NCBI GenBank assembly: GCA_964020155.1 | Contig: OZ026556.1 | Span: 290,001-347,500, forward strand | Origin: Chondrilla cf. caribensis | Taxonomy: Eukaryota; Porifera; Demospongiae; Chondrillida; Chondrillidae | DNA length: 57,500 nucleotides | Direction of reading: 5' to 3' | Part shown: positions 1 to 22,699 of the stretch, piece by piece | How positions within the stretch are numbered: position 1 is the first letter of the stretch | Layout: each line of letters begins with the position of its first letter | Notes under the pieces: model-generated | What the model saw: the letters and a program-made list of their open reading frames with translations, nothing else | What the model was told of the DNA's origin: nothing | Database searches by the model: none | Made by a program: the position numbers and the translations under genes

Positions 1-491
1 CAATTACCAATGACCCTATAGGGGATCGTTATTTTCTTACATCCTTACTGCAACCCTGACTGACCATTATAGTTAAATTATGATCATTTACAAGAATACC
101 GTAGCCTTTATGTCAAGATTAGGACAGTTTACAAGAATGCGTGTATACCAAGCAGAGGGCGAAACACAGTAGTAATCTCATAAAGATAACAGAACACTGG
201 CACCAACACACAGAGATGGGGATAATTAAATGCCTTTGTACTCGGGATCCACTTACACAACGGCCTACAGTGATGAAGCCGACAGTAAAGGAAAGATGTT
301 ATAAGTTCTTTGATATAAGTCTGAGACATAAAGATGTTGGTACACAGGACAAAGGCACACACGTACAAAGTGCAACAGACTGAGAGTCTCCTGGTGTATC
401 AGGTAGGATGAAAGACTGGGTCCTCATCCTCTCATCTACAATAAATGGCTACTGCACATCATACTACCGAATAGAGTGTGGTTCATGAGTG

Positions 492-543
<52 letters not shown>

Positions 544-771
544 CACACACACACACCACACAAACACGTACTGTATGTACATACACACACACACACACAC
601 AAATAATATATACACACAATGACAAAGGTCATTCCTACATCTAGTACTACCTGCTCTGCCAGGCTAATTCAATTACATCCTATCACCAGTAAAAATATAC
701 ACACGACATCCACACGGTACAGCTGGTCTTAAACATTTGTGATCACGAATAATGTTAATGAAATCAATCAC
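1..771. other. Intron/unassigned sequence with CA microsatellites
   Basis: No coding exon could be supported here. It contains a (CA)n tract at about 493-560 and a second at about 582-601. It is probably intron of the SLC35B3-type gene on the minus strand. Confidence 0.5.
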
Positions 772-1128
772 CTTCGATCATAATCCCCAATTACCATCTG
801 TAGCAAACCAAATATGGTGTAAAATCCAAATTGGACCAGAGTCAGATACCACCCGTACGGCTTGAATCCTTCAATTCTGAATATCCACTCCTGTAGGGGT
901 GGCCAATGAAGAGCAGCGTGTGCAGGTGTACAAGATTTAGACGTACCACCAAACACCCGGCGAGCATGAACTAACTTGAATGTAGCCGTAAAGAAGGTAG
1001 AAGAACATAACACCACAGACCAAAGTGAAAAAACGAGCAGTTCTAGACATAGACCGAAGCGGTATTCCAAACACATGTGGAAATTCGGAAGGAGATCCTT
1101 TCGAACCATCATCAGTGGTAGACGCCAT
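772..1128 (-). CDS. SLC35B3: SLC35B3-type PAPS transporter, 5' two exons only
   Basis: Nucleotide-sugar-transporter-family protein. The family member it resembles moves the sulfate donor PAPS from cytosol into the Golgi lumen. Exons: 1128-976 (51 codons from ATG at 1128) and 890-772 (39 codons plus 2 nt); donors and acceptors are GT at 975-974, AG at 892-891, GT at 771-770. Exon 1 has a short polar N-terminus, then a first membrane segment ending in the typical YGYIQ. Exon 2 has EGFKPYGWYLTLVQFGFY, the strongly conserved second-helix signature of SLC35B2/B3; B3 fits best. About 300 residues are missing and I cannot find further exons in 1-770, so the gene must continue beyond the left edge after a long intron. 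Its ATG lies 331 bp from the divergent ATG of the next gene. Confidence 0.8.
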
Positions 1129-1458
1129 TTTATTATTAGCGCTCCACCACTCGGCGGGACGGGAAAAAAAAAGTTTTGTGTATGCTAGTGCGATCCGAAA
1201 ACCAACACTCCTGGTAGGATACGGCTTGTATACTACTCGTAACTTGAACGGATCGTCCCCCGCTATCAAAATACATTAGCAACCCCATTAAATATCACAT
1301 CAGCTTTCACTTCGGCACTACCGTGTTTTGGATTCCTGTCTGCAAACAGCCATCAGGACGTAGCGCTCGGGCCATTTTGCGGTGTAGACGCTCGCGCGAA
1401 CACGGTGACCTCATCGAAGCCGTACAAATTACACCACATCTGCCCTTAAAACTCGAAC
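1129..1458. promoter_or_regulatory. Divergent promoter interval (SLC35B3 / FAM167-like)
   Basis: These 330 bp separate two ATGs pointing away from each other, so both promoters must lie here or overlap the first exons. The interval is locally GC-rich, with no TATA box I would trust. The left ATG sits in AAAATGGCG (reverse strand), a YY1-like start-codon context seen at several genes in the window. Confidence 0.5.
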
Positions 1459-3371
1459 ATGCAGAGCGAAAGGGCATTTTGCTACTGTAGCTGCAAGGAC
1501 AGTACCGAGAGAGGTGGCGTCCACCCGCACGACTTGAAACAAAGGGACCAGACAACAACTCTTAGGCACATTCAAGCAGCGGTGGCTTGGATTGAACGGG
1601 AAATGGTAAGCGCTGTCGTGTAGCTATCAGCATTGCGTCTATGTAAAGGTATTTTATCAGTCAGTTGTGTTTACAGTATCGTACTCCTCCCTCGCTATTG
1701 AAGGGTCGCCTGAAGACTCAGGACCAAAGTCTTCACCAGCAGTTTGACCACATTAAGAAGTCGGTAAATCACGTTTGCGAGGACCCCAAAACAACCCAGG
1801 GAGTTGCCGCCAGCGGAGAAGGAGAAACGATGGCTGCAATTAATTCCGACAGCAATTTACTTAAAGGAGGTGAAAAAAGCACCACCGATGCTTTCTCTCT
1901 ATCCCAGGATTCCTACATGTCGCGCGGAGAAGCGGAACATCGCGGTACAGGGCAGATACAGCGGAGAGAAACGCTAGCAACCTTCCACCAGTACAGAGAA
2001 AAGGCGGCAAAAAAGGGACGAAAGGCGCAATCCTCTGAGCCGGAACCCACCCACTACACGTGGAGAAAAAAAGAACACATTTACGAACGTTTAGACGATG
2101 TTATTGGAGATTTAAGAGATTTGACGACTTCGAATCCTTTGGACGGGCAGCCGAAAATGGTGAAGAAGCCCGCGTTGGACAGCAAGAAGGAGAATCCTCC
2201 AGCTAAGCCATCAAAAACGAACCTGGTTAAGCCTCACTATCACAGTGCAGACAGACTGCCGTGCCAATATCACCCAGTACCACTCTCCCACAGAGCACCA
2301 TCTAAAATCACTTCCAAGGAGTTACCTACAGTCTGTGCATCTCCAGACAATAACTTCTCTTCACTTCAGTCGGCAGACAGCGGCTATAACAGCACCGAGA
2401 GAGTACTCACCTCTGGTGGTGGTAAATACGGGGTTTCCGCCATGAAGCAGACTACTCCAGTTTCCAGTATTTATGGTCGACAGAGCACCAGACAGGAAAA
2501 TGTTTCAGCAGAAAGGACGGGAAGAGGTGCATTCGGTCAAAAGCAACATCCCGGAGTACTCCATATCCGTCAAGGCAGCAGCCCTGCATACATCTCTGCC
2601 GATGTGAATTCCAGTCGGGTACCAGCAGCACTTGTGTCCGCACAGCCAACAAAGCTCGTCCCTCTCAGCAAGGTCACCAGCCCAAAGACAAAAAGCGGGA
2701 AGTCAAAATCGCACAAGAAATCTTCAGGAATTGGCTTCTTGTCCACTTTGAACAAAGTTTCTGGCACGGAGAGTGTTTCAGATTTTGACTTCCATCCTAC
2801 TGTTGCCACCAACAAGTCCACATCCTCTAACCAAGTCTTGAGATCACAGACCTTATCTCAGTCTCAGTCAGGACTCGTGCAGCATACATCAAGGGAATCA
2901 GAGCCAGTGTCCTATATCGGTGTCATCGGACCTCAATACCAACACCAAAACCAACACTCAACTGACAAGATATGGCAGCCCGTCCCACCGAACAAGCATT
3001 CCACAGCAAGAGATGAGAAGAAGGTCAACTTCAAAGAATCAAGTAAAAAGTCGCCCAAGAGAAAAACATCAACAAGTAGGGATCCCTCATCGAGATGCAA
3101 ACCAAAGGAAGAATCTTCTTCTCAGTATCTATCTCTAAGTCAGCCGGCACAAGATGATTTTGAGGACAGTACTTTAGTCCTTTACAAGTCAAAGCCAACA
3201 TCATATGATGATTCCGGGATGGACATTCCAAGACATGTCTCAACCAAAAAGGCCACTGCAAACAGAACCAGCCCACCTAAAAATCTCTACGCTGGACATC
3301 ACTCTCATGTGGATTCTAGACATTATCAGAAGCGTTCTGTGTTCCCTGTGATGGAAGAAACATGGTGTTGA
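1459..3371 (+). CDS. FAM167-like short coiled coil fused to a long disordered tail
   Basis: Two exons: 1459-1605 (49 codons, donor GTAAGC) and probably 1704-3371 (acceptor AAG at 1701-1703), giving about 604 residues. A nearer acceptor at 1676 would add nine residues. With the 1704 acceptor the junction reads AVAWIEREM then GRLKTQDQSL, which aligns without a gap to the W-I/L-x-x-E-L...Q-D-Q-x-L motif I remember from the FAM167 family (FAM167A is linked to NF-kB signalling). The other ~540 residues are Ser/Thr/Lys/Gln-rich, of low complexity, with no transmembrane segment or recognisable fold, e.g. SADSGYNS and GKSKSHKKSSG. The terminal TGA is at 3369-3371. The gene model is firm; the family link rests on a motif of about 25 residues recalled from memory. 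It could also be an unrelated coiled-coil protein. Confidence 0.6.
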
Positions 3372-3835
3372 GATGGGGGTGTCGTGGCCAGCGTGTCATC
3401 TCTCTCTAGTTGATAGCCTGTTCCTGTGCATGTGGATGCAACTCTTTCATTGACATGGCATTTGACCAGTTGTGTTCACTTTAAAATTATAATTGCAACA
3501 GCATGGCATTATTTATCTCTTGATGTTGTTTTACTCACCTAACTTATCCTTGACAATTGCTCACTTCAATAATAATTCACCATTGAGTTGATCACACTAT
3601 CAGCATACAATTTTTATAATACAAATATGTAATTATGTGTTGATTCTTAGATGTTCAGATGTTGAATTATAGCTCTATGCTCAGTTTGTGTATGTAGTTC
3701 ATAAAATTTACTGATTTTGGTGAAAATAGTCGCCAATTCAAACGCGTCCGTATACAGGTCTAGTTACCATGGTAACATTGCATATAGGCTATAGTACACA
3801 CAAACTATTGCATAGTTGCATCATCTGTGGTAAAA
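3372..3835. other. 3' flank of FAM167-like gene and promoter of Pkr1-like gene
   Basis: AT-rich, non-coding. It should hold the 3' UTR of the upstream gene and the promoter of the next; no clear AATAAA or TATA element stands out. Confidence 0.4.
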
Positions 3836-5006
3836 ATGGCGGATGGCGAAAAGTTTTCTATTTTCGACAGCATTGTACAGTCGATATTACAACCTGGAGT
3901 AGGAAGCGGAGTTATTTGTATATTAAATAGTTGTTTACTAGCTCTTTTTCTTTCTCTTCTTTGTCTACTACTCCTTTGGCCGTGGAACATTCACCTACTT
4001 ATTTTACAGAGTTTGACCTTCACATTGTTTCTATTGATCAACTGGTAAGAACGAGTTGACCTAATAGTATACATGGCCAATCGTGCGTGGAAGATATTCA
4101 AGAATTTGATCCCAGTTAACCGCAAAACACTAGCAGTGACGTGTTCGCTAATGGAGCATGTACCCCGTACGAGTGTCTGAATGCTTGAGTGCTGACAAAC
4201 CACTGCGTGGGTGCAGCTGGGCTGGTAATTAGGAGACAAATTGTGATGGCCATTTGCAGGTGTTTTTGTATGAATATTTCAGTACGCGGACCATAGTGGA
4301 CATTGTCTACAGTTCATGTTCTCAACTTCCTAATGCCGTGGGTGTAGAGTGTGTTGTTGATTCCAAACCAGTGTATAGTCATGTATGTCACCTGTTTTCA
4401 TATCTACAGTGTACGATTGTATGCGACAGCTAATAACATGGGAATGAGACACATCCCTGTGACACACCTGGTCCATTCACAGTTTGAATTGGGTGGAATG
4501 CTCAGACGAACATACTTATGAATTCCATTACTCTAATGACTGACAAAGATCCTCAAACCCTGCACAGCTGTGATCAAATTCTTTGCCTTAGATGAAGCCA
4601 TCCAATAATGCATAGTATGCATCTGTGAGCATTCAGGTGTGGTGGTGATATTCATTACACTTGGGCAACCTGTGCATGTGGTTAGTCTGGTCTAGCTCAA
4701 AAGTTCCCCTGATTATTTACAAAGTGGCTTTCACCTACACCAGACTCGGTATAAAGTATACATGTACTGTGTGTACATGTGCACACGGATGTTTGGAACT
4801 TTGGCTGAGTATATGTGTGATTTTCTCTCTCTCTCTGTATGTGTGTTTGCGTTGACTATATATCATTCAATTATTTTTGTATTTTGTAATTGAGTATATT
4901 ATGTTGCATAAACTGAACCCTTGTTCTTTGTTTCTTCCTTAGGTTTATATGGGAAACACGAAATTTGAATACAAAAGACGAAACTTCCCTCAAAAAGGAT
5001 CAATAA
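3836..5006 (+). CDS. Pkr1-like small ER membrane protein (V-ATPase assembly)
   Basis: Two exons, 3836-4044 and 4943-5006 (intron GT at 4045, AG at 4941-4942), give a 90-residue protein; the split Trp codon is restored across the junction. The layout matches the Pkr1 family, ER proteins needed for assembly of the V-ATPase Vo sector in yeast: an amphipathic N-terminus with FDSIVQSILQPG, two hydrophobic segments (about residues 28-47 and 52-70) separated by NIH, then NWFIWE and a short charged tail. The ATG sits in AAAAATGGCGG; an in-frame GTG three codons upstream is not needed. The stop TAA (5004-5006) overlaps AATAAA (5002-5007), so the coding end and a possible poly(A) signal coincide. No animal function is assumed beyond the family. 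Confidence 0.65.
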
Positions 5007-5061
5007 AACGAAGAAAAATCACGGCTGGATTTTGTGTAGCATGCCGCCCCCATACGTTTAA

Positions 5062-5075
5062 TGATTGCGCAATCA
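5062..5075. promoter_or_regulatory. Perfect 14-bp palindrome containing a C/EBP-type site
   Basis: TGATTGCGCAATCA is a perfect palindrome enclosing ATTGCGCAAT, the classical C/EBP consensus. It lies between the Pkr1-like stop and the SPT2 start codon, 123 bp before that ATG, where a promoter is expected. The site is visible in the sequence; binding is inference. Confidence 0.45.
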
Positions 5076-5197
5076 CCGGGAAAATTTAAGAGCGGGGCTA
5101 ACAGATGGCTCCGGGCCGGATCTAGTCAGCCGAACTGAATTGTGTACTCGTTGTAACGGTAGTTTCTAATATTCATGATTCGTGTTGAGGATACAAG

Positions 5198-6671
5198 ATG
5201 GACTTTAATGAGCTGATGGCGGCGGCCAAGGCGAACAGTCGTTTAAATGATGAAACGGTAAGGTAGCTAGTAGTTCCCAACTCCGTGAACCCCCTGGCGT
5301 CACGTGTCACTCTCGGTACATCAACAGCCGTAGGAAAGTAGTTGATTATCATTATTTTCATTCGGAGAGATGGACTTAACTCATTTTAATAATAATTTCA
5401 ACCCATAAATGTATATCCCTTATGGTATTGTCATAACAGCCATTTTATCCTGAAGTAGTGGTAGAACATCATATGTACTATATATACGTGTGTGTATTGT
5501 GTATTATTTACTGCAGTTGAAGAAAATAAAAAAGAAAGAGAAAGATAAAGAGAAATTTGACAAAGAGGCTGAACAGAGGAGAAGACCGCATAAAGTCACA
5601 GGGAGTGTGTCACAAACACAGACGGAAGCAAGAATATCACAAAAACCTTCTAATTTGTCAAGAACTTCTGCCACAACTTCCCAATGTCTTTCCACTTCCA
5701 CTTCCAAGATGGCTGGACACATGCAGTCGACTGGTTCTTTGCAAAAACCCACTACAAAGGCACTTCCTAAACATGGTGGCATCAGACAGACATCTACTGT
5801 AGGTGATGGGATGAGTTCAGACAAACAACCAAAGAAAGGGAAAGATTCGACAGTCACGTGCAGATTCAGTAGTAAAACTGGAATTGGAGTTGGAACTGGA
5901 CATAAAGTTAAGAATAAACCTGACATCAAAATTGGGACTGGGAACAAGGAAAGTAATTATTCTTCAAAAAACAAACAGACACACAAGGAACCTCATACCC
6001 TGAAGAGCAAACACAAGAGTGAGGTGGGAAGTGCTGGTAGTACTAAGCAGAGAGGGGTGTCCGGGGCTGGTCCAGTGAGCTTTGGCGAATTGATGAAACT
6101 GGCCACAAGTAACAAGGACGGAAAAAAAGTGAAACCACAACCCAAGGGCAGTGATGTTAAACAAGGTGCAAAGGGCATAAACTCTGAAACAATTCATCAC
6201 CTCACCCAGGACAACTCAGGCATATCTAATAAAGTGAGGAGAACAAACAGTAATGATGTGACAAGAAAGCTCCCAAGTGGAAGTGTTACGTCTGTTAACT
6301 CTTTGACAACTAGCTCATCGGTGACATCGAGACAAAGTAACCCACCCAAGCGTTTACATGTAGATAAGCAAAAATCACTGGGAAAAATACCTTCTGTAGG
6401 GCCAACATCTGTGGCATCAAAGTCATTCTACAGTGGTAGGGATGCCCGTAAACCCACAGGTAAACCCACCCACTACAGTACATCCGGTTCATGGCTTGAC
6501 CATCTGGGATACTCTTTTGCTGAGATGAAGAGAAAACGTCAGCAGCTACAGCTTGACGAGGAGTATGATAGTTTTGAAGAAGAAGATGATGGGTTTGTTG
6601 TGGATGATGAAGAAGAAGAAGGTGTTGATGTATCTGAAGCTATCAAGCAGATCTTCCGCTATGATAAGACA

Positions 6672-6728
<57 letters not shown>

Positions 6729-7226
6729 TGTCTGTGCGTGTGTGTGTGTGTGTGAGTGTGAGTGTGTGTGTGTGTGTGTGTGTGGTAGTTCAACAGTGTT
6801 TCAACAAGGAATTCGTCTATCTGCTCTGTCTACACGCTGCATGTAATTCTACATGCTGTATCAGCTCCAGGTTGTACATACATACGTACATACAGCCTAG
6901 CTCCATCCATGAGTATTGTAGCCTGCCTTTGTGGTTGGTTCTGTTCAGGTTTGCCCACGAGAGGGACTGTGACATGGCAATGGAGTCCAGCTATTCTCAG
7001 CAGCAGTTTGAAGAGAAGAGAAGGTCACCATAGTAACCTGTGGTTTAGTGACTTATTGATGATATGTAATTTTGCCTGATTTTTAATTTTCTCTCTTCAC
7101 ACAAACAGTGCTAGGATAGGTCGTGCGGAAGATTTGGAAGATCTGAAACAGGAAGAAATGAGGCTTTCTAAGAAGAAAAATAAATCATTAAAGTCTAAAT
7201 CAAAACAGTCCAAATTTACCGTTTGA
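5198..7226 (+). CDS. SPTY2D1: SPT2 homolog (SPTY2D1), histone H3-H4 chaperone
   Basis: Four exons, 5198-5257, 5517-6673, 6949-7023 and 7109-7226, encode 469 residues. The N-terminus MDFNELMAAAKANS resembles that of SPTY2D1. A basic, coiled segment (KKIKKKEKDKEKF...EQRRRP) and ~300 disordered Ser/Lys-rich residues follow. The C-terminal ~120 residues carry the diagnostic SPT2 domain: EYDSFEEEDDGFV with acidic run, IKQIFRYDKTK, then AMESSYSQQQFEEKR and a final E/D-K-rich helix (EDLEDLKQEEMRLSKKK). This domain binds H3-H4 during transcription. The intron-2 donor at 6674 is itself the first GT of a (GT)n tract; phase 2 restores Lys-Phe across it. The gene starts 192 bp after the Pkr1-like stop and converges on U2AF2. 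Confidence 0.85.
6674..6783. repeat. (GT)n microsatellite starting at an SPT2 splice donor
   Basis: About 110 bp of GT repeats with a few interruptions. Its first GT is the 5' splice site of SPT2 intron 2. Confidence 0.9.
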
Positions 7227-7500
7227 CCCGCAATTGATTTTTACTGTTCATTGTACAATACTGTCGTTTGTCAATACATTGTTCTGTATGTCATTACATT
7301 TTAATTATAATACAATATCGATATTATAATGATAAAGAATTATAAAATATAGCATATTTGGAGCAGTATTCCTGTTTATATAATTATCAACTCGTAATAC
7401 GACTAATAATGTGTGCACACAATTCATAATATTATCATGTTATGTGAAAGGAAAAGCTGTATGAGCAAGTAGATGTTCAATGAGGACTTGAGGTCAGAGG

Positions 7501-13340
<5,840 letters not shown>

Positions 13341-13443
13341 CTTTCTGATAGAACTCTGGACGTGTGGCGAACGTCAGTGGGTCACGTGATAGAGGAATCT
13401 CATTACTGTCTAAAGGGACTTGTGGGAGAAGACGCGAGTGACA
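13341..13443. promoter_or_regulatory. 103-bp bidirectional promoter (U2AF2 / G-gamma)
   Basis: Only 103 bp separate the two divergent start codons, so core promoters and 5' UTRs must overlap. It contains GTCACGTGAT (an E-box, CACGTG, at about 13382-13387). U2AF2 begins in AAGATGGCG on the minus strand. Bidirectional activity is inferred from spacing. Confidence 0.55.
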
Positions 13444-13710
13444 ATGGCTGACATTGAGGCGGAACAGCTCCAAAAAATCAACGAGCAGTTGAAGAAAGAA
13501 GCCGATATTCAACGAGGAAAGGTTTCAGAGTCAGCGAAGGAGTGAGTTTGCATCGTTTGTAGACCCTATCTCAAGTTGTTTCACTTTTCTTTTTTTGTCG
13601 TTCGATGTAGTTTGATTGAGTATTGTAATACAACCGCGGACCCTTTGTACCAAGGTATTCCCAGAAGAGAAAATCCTTTCATCTCCAAAGGAGTCTGTAC
13701 TATTCTCTAA
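13444..13710 (+). CDS. Heterotrimeric G-protein gamma subunit
   Basis: Two exons, 13444-13541 and 13611-13710, encode 65 residues, the normal gamma size. An N-terminal coiled coil (about 1-27, EQLQKINEQLKKEADIQRGK) is followed by VSESAKDLIEYC, then DPLYQGIPRRENPF and the CaaX box CTIL. Leu at the last position predicts geranylgeranylation of the cysteine and membrane anchoring. NPF is the motif that inserts into the gamma-binding surface of G-beta. The intron (GT at 13542, AG at 13609-13610) splits an Asp codon at the usual place. An R7 RGS protein, whose GGL domain mimics G-gamma, is encoded 2.4 kb away. Confidence 0.92.
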
Positions 13711-14142
13711 GGACAACGGTCTTCATCGAGTTCTTATTTTATAGAATGTAATGAACTATCCGACTATTTCCTTGTTAAGTAACTCCTTAAATAGAGTTTA
13801 TTGTAGAGTGTCCCTGTCGTGTTGTACCATTATGATGGAATACACTCCATCATACCCTATAATAGCTCATTCATTGTGAACTGTGGTTACAAGTGCTGTG
13901 TTTATTCTGTAGTGCCGCACCGTGTAGATATTGTCATTTTACCTGACACACACTCAATGTTAAATAATCTTGCAATGTACGTTTCTGACGATTGACCAAG
14001 TCGCAGAATACTGGCAAGGTCTCCGTGATTATGACTGACTCGCACGAGACAGCGCCGGTCGATTGGCATCCATTTTCGTCGACCTTGTCTGTGGCTATAA
14101 TTAGAATAGGCGTGGCTAACGGTTGGCAAGGCAACACAGAAA

Positions 14143-15977
14143 ATGGCGGGTGTGGGAGCTGTTGTGCCCGGGAGATTGAAGGGGAAGGCCACCGGGGAAC
14201 GAGTGATTAAATTCAAGTGCTGCCATAAAAACACAATATTGGATGTTTTAAAATCTAGGCCTGGTTGGCAGGAAGCTGTCGATGAAGGACCGTGGGACTT
14301 CTATTGGTGCGATGTTGCTTGGATAAGGGAGCACTACGACCATACTTACCTGGAAGAGCACCAACGTATATGCCATTTCCGGAACCACTATGAATTGACC
14401 AGAAAGAACCTAATGGCTAGGAACTTGAAGCGTCTGAAGCGTGCGTTGGACAAGGAGGGTAGTCCAGAAGCAGCAGACTGCGACTTTTTTCCCACAACAT
14501 ACGAGTTACCTTCAGAGTATCACATATTTGTGGAAGAGTTCAAAAAGCAACCCGGATCTACCTGGATTATGAAACCAGCCGGTAAATCACAAGGTAAAGG
14601 AATATTTCTCTTTCGCAAGCTGAAGGACATTACTGAGTGGAAGAAGGAAGATTATTTCCGAGCTATCCCACAAGAAGACAAAGCAGACAAGGATCCCCCA
14701 GAAACCTATGTTGTTCAGAAATACATTGACAATCCATTGTTGATTGCTGGAAAGAAGTTTGATACCAGGATGTATGTCCTGGTTACCTCCTATTCTCCAC
14801 TGAAGGTTTGGACCCACAGAGAAGGGTTTGCACGCTTCTCAAACACACGCTACAGTATGAATTGCATAGGAGACACTTATGTCCACCTCACCAATGTTGC
14901 AATTCAAAAGACGGCGCCGGATTATGATTCAGAGAAAGGTTGTAAGTGGTCGTTGTTTGAACTTCGCCGTTACCTGACTGGGATGTATGGTGAGACAGCA
15001 GTGGAGAAACTGTTCAACGATACTTATCAGATTGTGATAAAGAGCCTGCAGAGTGTGCAGAAAGTGATGATCAATGACAAGCACTGCTTTGAGTTGTATG
15101 GATATGACGTCATGATCGATAGCAACTTGAAGCCGTGGATCATTGAAGTGAACGCCTCTCCCTCACTCACTGCAAGCAGTAGATCCGATTATGTCATGAA
15201 GTGCAAGATTCTCGAGGACATGCTTCACATTGTGGACATGGAGTACCGTCTAACAAGTACGTACATGCATGATCTCCATAGGGGTATATGTTGCCTATCT
15301 GAATTTTTCAGAAATTTGTCAAAATTAATATACTTCACGGAAAAATTTCCCACTATACTGTATATCCAGTTCTATTGTGAGGGTGTAGGCATTGGTGTAT
15401 AACGAGTACAAAACCTCCTCATTTAGGACACTTGGGGACCTAGATTTCACATACGTATATCAACCTTACAGAGGTTTCATCAATTTGTATCTTCAAGTCA
15501 CTCAACACACTACAGTGAATACTCGTTAATCCACCGCAATTCGTTTTTAAAGAATATGGTAGATTAAAAGGGTTTGGTGGATAAAGCGGTGACAGATTAA
15601 CGAGAATTCACTGTACATTACTACACTGGGACACAGAATGGTACCCTTAGTATACAGTAGGCTTACAATGGAGCGGTTTGACTGTAGTAGTGTTTGCTAG
15701 TGTTGTATAGTATGTGTGTAATGTGATGTCTACTAATTTATGTTGTTCTACAGACAAGGAGAAGAGACTGGGTGGCTTTGATCTAATGTGGAACGATGGC
15801 CCAGTACATTCTGACGAGATCGGTCTACACTGTGGACAACCACTTGTGTACTCCTTGAACAGCCATATTGGTTGCCAAAACAACCGTGAAGAACAGCTCC
15901 TTCAAGTGTTCAAGACACCATCAAAATACAAACACTTGTACACTGCCAAAGAGAAGAAACATCACAAGACAGAATAA
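14143..15977 (+). CDS. TTLL9: TTLL9, tubulin polyglutamylase of cilia/flagella
   Basis: Two exons, 14143-15256 and 15754-15977, encode 445 residues (human TTLL9 about 439). The TTL/ATP-grasp fold is complete: [17 protein letters not shown] (about 141-157, nucleotide-binding), [32 protein letters not shown] (about 249-256), and the metal/ATP-binding [18 protein letters not shown] (about 320-337). The C-terminal [12 protein letters not shown] and [12 protein letters not shown] are TTLL9 features. The family adds glutamate chains to axonemal tubulin. The ATG sits in AAAATGGCGG. The single intron carries nested MITEs. AATAAA occurs about 70 bp after the stop. Confidence 0.93.
15513..15613. mobile_element. 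101-bp MITE, TA target, pogo/Tc1-like ends
   Basis: Ends are inverted: CAGTGAATACTCGTTAATC on the left and, reverse-complemented, CAGTGAATTCTCGTTAATC on the right. TA flanks both sides (15511-15512, 15614-15615). It lies in the TTLL9 intron. Too small to encode a transposase. Confidence 0.75.
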
Positions 15978-16147
15978 CCTTACTTTTAAATAATTGCATG
16001 CATGTATTCAAATTTATATTATTAGTATGTTGTGTGATTAAATCATAATAAATTCATGTCAATGTATAGTGTACAAGAAAATAGTGTTGAATAATGCCTC
16101 CTTACACACTGAAAATAACAACTTGAGTGTTTATTTAGGGTCCAGTT

Positions 16148-22262
<6,115 letters not shown>

Positions 22263-22382
22263 ACCGTCTCTTCGGACGGTGACCACGGTACGCAACTGAA
22301 CCGAGCGATAAAAGGAAGTGGGGATATCCCACACCCGATCGAATTTCAGAACGAGAAGGTAGACCAATACTGATTGGGATCA

Positions 22383-22500
22383 ATTCCGTTATACAACCGG
22401 ATAGGTCCGTTAAACAGCCGTTCTCTTTCGCTCTACAGCCGGATATGTACGTTAAACAACCTGTCTATTCCGTTATACAATCGAACTGGTCTGTCACGAA
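22383..22500. repeat. Five degenerate ~21-bp repeats upstream of RGS
   Basis: Units begin CCGTTATACAACCGGATAGG, CCGTTAAACAGCCG, CGCTCTACAGCCGG, CGTTAAACAACC and CCGTTATACAATCG. They lie 120-240 bp before the RGS ATG, so they could be promoter elements, but could equally be a neutral minisatellite. Confidence 0.5.
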
Positions 22501-22699
22501 AAAACTGATTGGCGTTAATTTTTTATCCTGGGTCAATTTCCCATGGAATTTTTCCTACTAAAAATTTATCCAATCAATGTGAATGTCGGGTAATGATTTT
22601 TATGTGAACTATTGTGTTCCCTATATCCATTCCATTAGAGAATAGCTAGTTCAATGAAACATCGAAATTGAAATTCGGATATAGCACCACACGTTCCAA

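Noticed and set aside
1307..1558. 83-residue minus-strand frame opposite the FAM167-like first exon
   Set aside because: Shadow of the coding exon 1459-1605; no family resemblance.
3827..3835. GTG start three codons upstream of the Pkr1-like ATG
   Set aside because: An ATG in good context follows immediately; non-ATG initiation is not needed.
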